Shown here: positions 53,801 through 56,798 of the stretch, one piece after another
Numbering within the stretch: position 1 is the first letter of the stretch
Layout of the letters: each line of letters opens with the position of its first letter
From: a virus
Length of the DNA: 56,798 nucleotides
IMG/VR virus record: IMGVR_UViG_3300044624_003242
Coordinates: 1-56,798 of that record
Reading direction: 5' to 3' (one strand)
Notes under the pieces: model-generated
What the model saw: the letters and a program-made list of their open reading frames with translations, nothing else
Database searches by the model: none
What the model was told of the DNA's origin: nothing
Position numbers and translations under genes: made by a program

Positions 53801-55875
53801 ATGTAGCAGGAGGTGCATTTGTAGACACTTACTCAAGCCATGCTCCTGAAGAACTTGTACCAGGCGCAGTGTTTGACACACTAGACATGCGTGTATTCTC
53901 TACAGTGGGTTCGGACTGGGCTGGTGATGGACACGGATTTCCGTTGGAAACAACCAAGTACTTTTACGATGTTGATATTACTGAATACAGTTTCGCAGAT
54001 CTACTGAACGACCCAGTACAATTGCGTGTCTGGAATCAGACAATTGGCACACAGTTAATACCATTGGTCAATTATGTCGTAGACTGGGTTAATCAAACAG
54101 TTGAAATCATCTCGGGTGTTGCTGAAACCGATGTCATTGTGCTGACAGTGTACGGACTGGGTGGCGGCAATCAGTTGTACAGCAACTCCTACAACGGTCT
54201 TGATGTTAATACGGGTATTATTTTACCTGTGCCGTTTAACCTCATCAACCAGGTAGTGGTATTTGTAAACGGAACAGTGATAACCAACTACACATACAGT
54301 TATGCTAGCCCAGGATTTACCAGAGTTGTGTTTGCATCTGCCTACACTGCCGAAGACTATGTCTTTATTTCAGCAATGGGTGCAACTGATACCACACCGG
54401 TGCTGAGCTGGAGTACGCCACAGACAGAATACTTTGTCTACACTGGATCATTGAGCTTCCCGCTGTCTCAGACATTGACCGGTACAAATCCTGCCAACGT
54501 TGTAGTTGAAAAGAATGGTGTAAGAGCAAGACCTAGCGAAGGAGTTGAATACATTGACGATGGCTCAAGTCTCGAATATTATCTGCCAACACGCGGAGGA
54601 TATAGCCAGGCCTTGATTTCTGACAATGATGTAACTGTTTATGTTGATAACACAGCGTTGGTACTGGGGACAGAATTTTTTGTGTCACCCTGGGACGGAA
54701 GCAGCCGCAGAACTGTTATTCTTACTGATGCACCTCCTCTGGGATCTAGAATTTTAATATCTGTGCGCACAGAAGCACAGTACTATATTTCATCCAGCAA
54801 TACACTGATATGGAATAGCACTGGATCCTTGGTGCCTAGTATTGGAGATGTTATTTCGATCACCAGCTGGAATGATACCAGCCAGCAGAATCTATTAACT
54901 CAAGTTTTTGTTGGTCCCACAACCGAAGGTGTCTTAGTTGCTCAGCCCTACGATGATACGCCGTATGATTCTGGATTAGTAACCAACGAACCTGGATCAT
55001 ATGATTACAGTGCAGGGTCGCAGATACAGACTAATAGGTTTGATACTGGTCGAATAATAACTAATCCTTCAAGATTACAAGTGACACTGAATGGATTGTT
55101 CTTGTTCGAAGGATCCGGATTCACAGTCGATGGATCGATTGTAGAACTATTGGGAGCTCCGATAAGCGCAGCACAAGTTGTTGCCATTACCAGTGTAACC
55201 GAAAGTGTTATTCCGGGCGCAATTGCATTCCGCATCTTTCAAGACATGCGCGGGCTGCAATCGTTGTATAGAATAACCGAAAATACAACCACAACCTTGG
55301 TTCAGCCATTGTCTGCAGATGACACTGTAATCTATGTCGACGATGCCAGCAGTTTATCAGTGCCTAATTTGCCGCAGGGTATTTTTGGACTTATCACCAT
55401 CAACGGAGAGCGTATTGCTTATCGGGCACGTGATGTAGTAACCAATACCATAAGCGGATTACGTAGAGGCACAGCCGGTACTGGCGCTGCAAACCATGCA
55501 GTCAACACACCAGTTTATGACATTGGCCGTGGCAACTTGTTGCCACCAGAATATCAAAATTATGTAACAGCAGAAAGTTTCTTAGCCACTGGTACACAAA
55601 CAGTGTTTGCTACTGAAAACATCAATGTCATTGGTGTAGATTCTACCGAAATTGACGATGCAATTGAAGTGTATGTAGGCGGCCTACGACAGACCGGCGG
55701 ATACACCATTGTTGATGCTGAGCCAGTTGTCGTACAATTTACTGTAGCTCCTACTGCCAATTATCAAGTGACTATTTTGGTACGCAGAGGAACAGACATA
55801 TATGCTGCCCAGGGCGACGGTATTGCTCTGCAAGAACAGCAAACTCTGGCAGCAAGGTTTATTCGTGGTGAGTGA
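41800..55875 (+). CDS. 7: Giant gp7-like baseplate wedge protein (4,691 residues)
   Basis: The N-terminus (RTVDLLPEIFRTDTNRKFLN, ATLDQLTQEPNL, RRVGPGVNPADNY) and the place after gp6 indicate the wedge protein gp7 (T4: 1,032 residues). Later parts include PDYITINRASADRNAWSRSN (about 605), a carbohydrate-binding-like WVPNRKYAKGEIVLFKNEYW (about 1,850) with a second copy (about 3,860), FG-GAP-like beta-propeller blades (FGYSVTISQDERWVYVGAPG, about 2,380; region 2,260-3,040), VGQIWWDTSNVRFID (about 3,120), DYIKEVKPYHVQIREFNL (about 3,620) and SSHAPEELVPGAVFDTLDMR (about 4,010). Many copies of a beta module (VYVNG...DYTV...VTFTAAP..GD.I.I) fill the last third. It starts in a TAATG overlap. I infer one polypeptide that serves as wedge plus peripheral, possibly host-binding, parts. 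Confidence 0.82.
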   Translation: MAIPRTVDLLPEIFRTDTNRKFLNATLDQLTQEPNLKRTQGYVGRRVGPGVNPADNYVTEPSAVRTDYQLEPGVVFLKPDTSQPIDAITYPGILDALDLQGANTTRADRLFDSQYYAWDSFCDLDKFSNYSQYYWLAGGPDSVDIFGTAVALTDVWEITREANGYIFSDIDGENPDITLVRGGNYEFTVNQPGAGFWIQAAPGISGTMPFAPNISSRGVLGVDNNGTQQGTVRFNVPLKTAQDFYYSLPSIEDVDLVTTLKFNQINNVYVSEFLAQYPDGIDDITDLDGRTLVFLNTTANAESGGWQITTQFDPLPRTDIDNGLPGSYDTLTYDQTTDLPVSERYSVWQIQYIDDIDGNPFIRLNSILPVANLSKFAVLFGTEYASTQWYKNASGVFEEIPLLTAVLDTLWYQDSVNPELFGRIKLVDLDQEQFINIDEIIGAKNYTSPNGVVFTNGLKVQFRGLIEPAQFQNLEYYVEGVGTGPGIDARVGFIDGEAYFGPFHIYQSRKMTGPVHKEDEFQQYIYDTVEESVLATGSGGPAGAPLPTTGVFGAMIGNGIKLIPVTDFITPETYTISESVPYDSTSYDSSPYDSNLNEPQIPDYITINRASADRNAWSRSNRWFHIDVLAATAEYNNQILNVNNSLRAKRPVIEFRANINLFNFGTQGKSPVNIVDLENTDAFSNINGTAGYSTDGYTFINGSRVIFAADADPNVRNQIYEVRFIDPDNSGNLIIDLVPAFNGIALVNQTVVCLSGIQQQGKSFWFDGVSWLPAQEKTGINQPPLFDVIDSNGFSFSNQAVYPSSTFAGSKLFGYAQGTTQIQDIVLGFPLRYLNINNVGDIVFENYLYTEKFIYVEDRVSREQNVSTGFVRQYIDRVLFSDLIGWQSSQSRNISRQIFKFEYAELPLTLDIPVDVDAIFAPLQIFAEGKFIEPDTYVYEIVNSTTVITLLEPLPIGTVIEVQAISSVASSVGYYQVPLNLENNPLNENSNVFTLGTIRTHYESIGQNLRNIQGPIIGANNSRDLGNILRYGDIIVQHSSPLALTGVFLRREQFELFSALEFNSREYIKFKALLLDLAVKGNFENLTASEILDIVLQEIALSKSEISPFYWSDMIPAGETYTEKSETYSFISTPTFDTFQTYNFDSANFKGLLIFLNGELLINGYDYTVSADSPTVTITAPLTIGDVIKIREYPTTYGSFVPNTPTKLGLYPAFKPEIYIDNSYTSARVVIRGHDGSITLAFRDVRDQVLLEFEKRIFDNLKIGTAIPLSTADVVPGQFRTTDYTQTEINDMLSVDFLSWVGWNKLDYTTQEYQASDEFTYNYSQSADVLTNRPSVGAWRGIYNYFYDTYTPNTTPWEMLGLSKKPDWWENQYGPAPYTSGNTVLWDDLAAGLIRDPNGSYVDPLYIRPELLSVIPAGSEGELLNPLECTVGNFDATSFRRSWKFGDNGPVENTWRTSSSWPFSAMRLLALTKPAQFFSVFADRDRYVFDADLDQYLWDGRYRLDAKDLTPLYGNGVSKASYLNWIIDYNRQLGINSTDNLTLSLNNIDVRLCWRTAAFTDKKYLKVYTERSTPDSLNTSLILPDESYQLMLYKNQPFGQIIYSSVIVQRVADGYAVLGYSSQDPYFEILISRPSSNTVTIAAGNTSIKVSQDYTNNTAQVPYGFVFTNESGVCDFLLSYGKLLEDQGLVFENRENGYTLNWTQMAQEFLYWTQQGWATGSIINLNPAATSISVVRANAIVDSINTYTPENIILNQNRQPLPTSELVIDRLDNLFKVSTLTSNTINYLQLKFTAYEHLLVLDNRSIFSDLLYNPVTGVRQSRVLISGWLSGNWNGQLNAPGFILNQDNIVEWVPNRKYAKGEIVLFKNEYWSASNIIQPSTEFNYSLWIKSDYDQIQKGLLPNASNQSLQLSTAYSTYDANLEQEVDLFSYGLIGFRPREYMQALNLDDVSQVNLYQQFLNTKGTLRSAEIFNLADLGKEAAEYQIYEFWAILRSTYGATANRSYFELLLNQALLPSDPSLIQVVLPGETSKADQTVLLQDVWKSSTNLTSPNILPTTIINPTDIGLPTAGYANLDDVDLTAFDLDAVVALDGALDEIGVGTTIWVASVNQYDWHVYRAELVPGTITRVSDNLEGQSLVQFNKAHGLAINDILVIKFFDDSINGIYRVRAVPGITTLLIDYVFDGLQSSITGEGVGFTLQPARVAQAADIADLPYARQLTPGIKVWVDNNGADHWTVLEKIDPFTQPSVVTPTIPLENSLYGASLAQGFRNLSALVGAPGYNPASAATVPGAVYTYVKTDADVYAQNSVLELGTTGTSGYGNAMDMGDQQWAVVGASASNTNRGYAVVVYRDPGSAVFQQWQLLSIDPGSAVTAADEFGYSVTISQDERWVYVGAPGGNIVYVYGRVDYQNQFVVYRVTVTQNFFNYSNHIVIDLDDQLVVSDGSTILTLGIDYIVAGGNVVFSIPPDADSLITITRRATQSFTGDASTTVFDLSSIYTAVNSYSASVYIDDVLQRPVTDYTVSALRALTFVTAPAAGTTINVRAQTYFTPVTSLTVPGVSSTERFGHSVSTTTDGRQVIVGCPDISYTDPVTSQVVQQAGATYVFDRSIQNFQITDSTTVDYTTVQNLVTPTSVILNGVFLLNQQNNIGGTYSVAANTVTVDTDIAVGDVLTIESNQFSLIQTIYSVAPDSASKFGYKLDQCINDCSLYVSAPFADSDYVQSGQVEFNQNQARVYGIITSNIANPTLTTGNTIRINNYFVELTGTTVADLAADINAAGVPNAQASVTADVTLLGDGTTRVFDVGTIWSAAVSYTSRVLINDVVQTDGVNYTYNNTTQQITFSVAPLVSDRIVLVSGRLILSAKNFQSAAVLNKLQVLPGTGTLFANLGWTIYVNLQVITAPIQQNFANFGSGLFISDNTTALLIGAPNGSAITQVTFDAGTTTFDSFSTLFGDTVIQSGVVYSYDFLPAASPTVTNPGQFVFGQQIFDTSITSVDQFGTAIDYTTGTLLIGSPGSDLGDSQSNYGQVVLLKNPEQQPAWKVIRAQQPVVDVSLLNTVFMYDRVSGSQKQYFDYFNPLQGRLLGAVAQNIDYIGAINPAAYNVGEVNNYGNSWRQERVGQIWWDTSNVRFIDTNQDDIVYASRRWGQVFPGSIIQVYQWIASSVSPADYAGPGLPLNTTSYVTSTSLNEQGVFGTQYYFWVTGISTVDRAAKKTLSIETISQYIFSPRSSGISYIAPIDASTIAIYNGLPYISAQDTILHVEYDQQYNDAAVHVEYQLIPEGRADGFLTDSLYLKLQDSFCGVDTAGNPVPDPFLSPSEQYGLEARPRQSMFVNRLMALKNYLVRANTVLKHFPISETRRFNLLNSAEPEPSVFSGEWNLRLANYEELTYQNLAEVALGYKYLVASDSNYRGLWAIYEVVPGPLFGSKALTLIRVQNYDTKQFWNYIDWYLPGYNPATRILVEVPTVSALDAITVPAGSSVKVTANAQGKFEIYQYNNTWTRVGLEDGTIEFQKRLWDYTVDTGRYGFDVEVFDAQFFDQEPIIETRKIIQAINQELFVEDLLIERNRSLTLMFNYVLSEQIAPLWLTKTSLIDVDHTIRDLVPFQIYRRDNQDFVLDYIKEVKPYHVQIREFNLIYKGFDQYLGTINDFDLPAFWDAAQDLFISPILDDSSNVSTTSSFASTDPIWTTFPYNQWYENYLLTLESVTIVDAGEGYTVAPEVVVTGQATREAQMIAKINSLGVIVSIEVTDPGLGYLTTAIIELIGGLPEAQAWVALRPALAGSVIQTPAGLVYRVVTSGVLTAVPPTSTTNPVVSGTAVLTYLGRRARAVAVMGNGLTRSITTTIKYDRYQYQTTIVDWQPEVSYDNGTLVRYDDRVWSADSADSTAVETSTFDPDQWTLVPAGDLSGVNRTMGYYVPTPSEPGLDLALLISGVDYPGVQVKAPGFNQNTGFDVGNYDINPYDNLAFGPEGAPTYDPAILDAIYASEFTDPYLGIGPTAINVAGGAFVDTYSSHAPEELVPGAVFDTLDMRVFSTVGSDWAGDGHGFPLETTKYFYDVDITEYSFADLLNDPVQLRVWNQTIGTQLIPLVNYVVDWVNQTVEIISGVAETDVIVLTVYGLGGGNQLYSNSYNGLDVNTGIILPVPFNLINQVVVFVNGTVITNYTYSYASPGFTRVVFASAYTAEDYVFISAMGATDTTPVLSWSTPQTEYFVYTGSLSFPLSQTLTGTNPANVVVEKNGVRARPSEGVEYIDDGSSLEYYLPTRGGYSQALISDNDVTVYVDNTALVLGTEFFVSPWDGSSRRTVILTDAPPLGSRILISVRTEAQYYISSSNTLIWNSTGSLVPSIGDVISITSWNDTSQQNLLTQVFVGPTTEGVLVAQPYDDTPYDSGLVTNEPGSYDYSAGSQIQTNRFDTGRIITNPSRLQVTLNGLFLFEGSGFTVDGSIVELLGAPISAAQVVAITSVTESVIPGAIAFRIFQDMRGLQSLYRITENTTTTLVQPLSADDTVIYVDDASSLSVPNLPQGIFGLITINGERIAYRARDVVTNTISGLRRGTAGTGAANHAVNTPVYDIGRGNLLPPEYQNYVTAESFLATGTQTVFATENINVIGVDSTEIDDAIEVYVGGLRQTGGYTIVDAEPVVVQFTVAPTANYQVTILVRRGTDIYAAQGDGIALQEQQTLAARFIRGE

Positions 55876-55879
55876 TGCG

Positions 55880-55887
55880 TATAAATA
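55880..55887 (+). promoter_or_regulatory. Late promoter TATAAATA, five bases before ATG
   Basis: Perfect consensus between the giant gene and the 48-residue gene. Confidence 0.75.
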
Positions 55888-55892
55888 ACACT

Positions 55893-56039
55893 ATGAATAA
55901 TACGTCAGATACCCCATTAAAAGCTGATCCTGTAAAGAAAGGGGCAAAACCCAATGAAACCGGATCTGTTTATATCGAAGCGTATGTAAAGATTTTTGAT
56001 CCAAATACCAAAGAAGTGATGGTGGAGAAACGAGCATGA
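55893..56039 (+). CDS. 48-residue partial duplicate of the following gene's N-terminus
   Basis: A short gene beginning MNNTSDTPLKADPVKKGAKP. Its second half, GSVYIEAYVKIFDPNTKEVM, matches GPVTIEGFLKIYDPNNGETF at residues 5-24 of the next protein, and both go on to a Lys-x-Ala-like end (VEKRA and DKHNA). It therefore looks like a shortened paralogue. A perfect TATAAATA (55880-55887) lies five bases before the ATG, and the stop overlaps the next ATG (ATGA). Conserved short relatives may exist in T4-like phages, so it need not be a relic. Confidence 0.7.
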   Translation: MNNTSDTPLKADPVKKGAKPNETGSVYIEAYVKIFDPNTKEVMVEKRA

Positions 56040-56641
56040 TGTCCATAGGTCCCGTGACAATAGAAGGTTTTTTAAAAATTTATGATCCCAACAACGGGGA
56101 AACCTTTGTTGACAAGCACAATGCAATTCATTATGAAAACATGAGTATGGCACTGGCACAAAGTTTGGCCAATAAAAATCTTGGATATGTGTATGCCATG
56201 GCATTTGGCAACGGCGGCAGCAGTGTAGATCCAACTGGTGTTATTACATATTTGCCGCCCAACATCACAGGACAAAATGCAGATCTTTACAATCAGACTT
56301 TTATTAAAGTGGTAGACGGAAACAGCCCTGCTAATACCGATCCCACACGTAATAATCTTACTGTATTGCATACATCAGGGCAATTTTACACTGATGTTCT
56401 TGTAACGTGTTTGCTAGATTATGGTGAACCTGTTGGTCAACAAGCGTTTGACAACAGCACCAATTTCAACGGCGAATACGTATTTGACGAACTAGGCCTC
56501 AAGTCATGGGAAGGATCCAGCAGTGATCTCATGTTGATCACTCATGTAATTTTTCACCCAGTGCAAAAAAGCCTTAACAGACAAATTCAAATCGATTATA
56601 CTGTGCGAATTCAAACTCTGACTAACCTGAGCACAGCATAA
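56036..56641 (+). CDS. Conserved structural protein of T4-like marine phages
   Basis: A 201-residue protein. HNAIHYENMSMALAQSLANK, then YVYAMAFGNGG and FDELGLKSWEG are conserved in T4-like cyanophage proteins next to baseplate and fibre genes. No enzyme motif is visible. The location between gp7 and a tail fibre suggests a baseplate-fibre connector (the area that T4 fills with gp8-gp10), which is inference. It is translationally coupled to the 48-residue gene, and its stop codon lies within a CATAAATA motif. Confidence 0.65.
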   Translation: MMSIGPVTIEGFLKIYDPNNGETFVDKHNAIHYENMSMALAQSLANKNLGYVYAMAFGNGGSSVDPTGVITYLPPNITGQNADLYNQTFIKVVDGNSPANTDPTRNNLTVLHTSGQFYTDVLVTCLLDYGEPVGQQAFDNSTNFNGEYVFDELGLKSWEGSSSDLMLITHVIFHPVQKSLNRQIQIDYTVRIQTLTNLSTA

Positions 56642-56669
56642 ATATGGGTACATATTCTTACCATAAATA
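56637..56669 (+). promoter_or_regulatory. Two CATAAATA late-promoter motifs before the tail fibre
   Basis: Motifs at 56637-56644 (overlapping a stop codon) and 56662-56669, the second 23 bases before the ATG at 56693. Confidence 0.65.
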
Positions 56670-56692
56670 TTGACAGGATGGAGTGAAATAAA

Positions 56693-56798
56693 ATGGCATA
56701 TACAATTAATCTAACTGATGGCAGCATATTTGCAACTATTGCAGATGGTACCATCAATACTGCATCAAGCATGATCTTAGTAGGTAAGAACTATGCTG
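56693..56798 (+). CDS. Start of a tail fibre gene, cut by the window edge
   Basis: An ATG at 56693 opens a frame to the right edge; 35 residues are visible. They begin MAYTINLTDGSIFATIADGT and continue NTASSMILVGKNYA, the well-known N-terminus of tail fibres in marine T4-like phages, which anchors the fibre on the baseplate. GGATGGAGTG provides the ribosome site, and two CATAAATA motifs precede it (56637-56644 and 56662-56669). Confidence 0.85.
   Translation, partial: MAYTINLTDGSIFATIADGTINTASSMILVGKNYA

Overview
This window is part of the genome of a T4-like contractile-tailed phage, most likely marine. The evidence is the full T4 head-morphogenesis order (portal gp20, a small conserved protein, gp67-like core protein, gp21 protease, gp22 scaffold, gp23 major capsid protein), baseplate genes (gp26-like, gp53, gp5, gp25, gp6, gp7-like), the recombination pair gp46/gp47, the late sigma factor gp55, and many copies of the T4 late promoter (T/C/G)ATAAATA or CTAAATA. 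Fibre N-termini and several conserved small proteins resemble those of T4-like marine phages such as cyanophages and pelagiphages. No photosynthesis gene is present and the host cannot be named from this window.

Layout. Positions 1-8668 (minus strand) hold fibre and structural genes, a modular protein that looks like a polyprotein for the prohead protease, a small kinase-like protein, a fibre with YadA-like repeats, and an HNH homing endonuclease beside gp23. Positions 8764-14649 (minus) are the head cassette. Positions 14686-18630 (minus) encode a tape-measure-like protein carrying two cell-wall hydrolase domains. From a divergent promoter region, 18678-22495 (plus) carries two gp26-like paralogues, a conserved short reading frame that opens exactly at a -1 slippery site, a GIY-YIG homing endonuclease and three small genes including a GNAT-like protein. 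A 492-base structured non-coding region separates this from 22988-30351 (minus), the early/middle block gp55-gp47-gp46, into which three radical SAM genes are interleaved. Positions 30468-56798 (plus) are the baseplate block, dominated by a 4,691-residue gp7-like protein, followed by a short duplicated gene, a structural gene and the start of a tail fibre.

How it works together. gp55, read from a host-type promoter, would direct RNA polymerase to the ATAAATA late promoters in front of the structural genes. gp21 matures the head by cutting after hydrophobic-x-Glu. The same recognition sequence recurs about ten times in the 587-residue protein at 4358-6121, and a leader resembling the T4 capsid-targeting sequence starts the neighbouring kinase-like protein. 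I infer that these two genes supply proteins packaged in the head and delivered with the DNA. This is the candidate new system in the window. Other strong points are the probable programmed frameshift at 20340-20346, the three radical SAM enzymes among the recombination genes, and an unusual short (4-5 base) spacing between late-promoter motifs and start codons.
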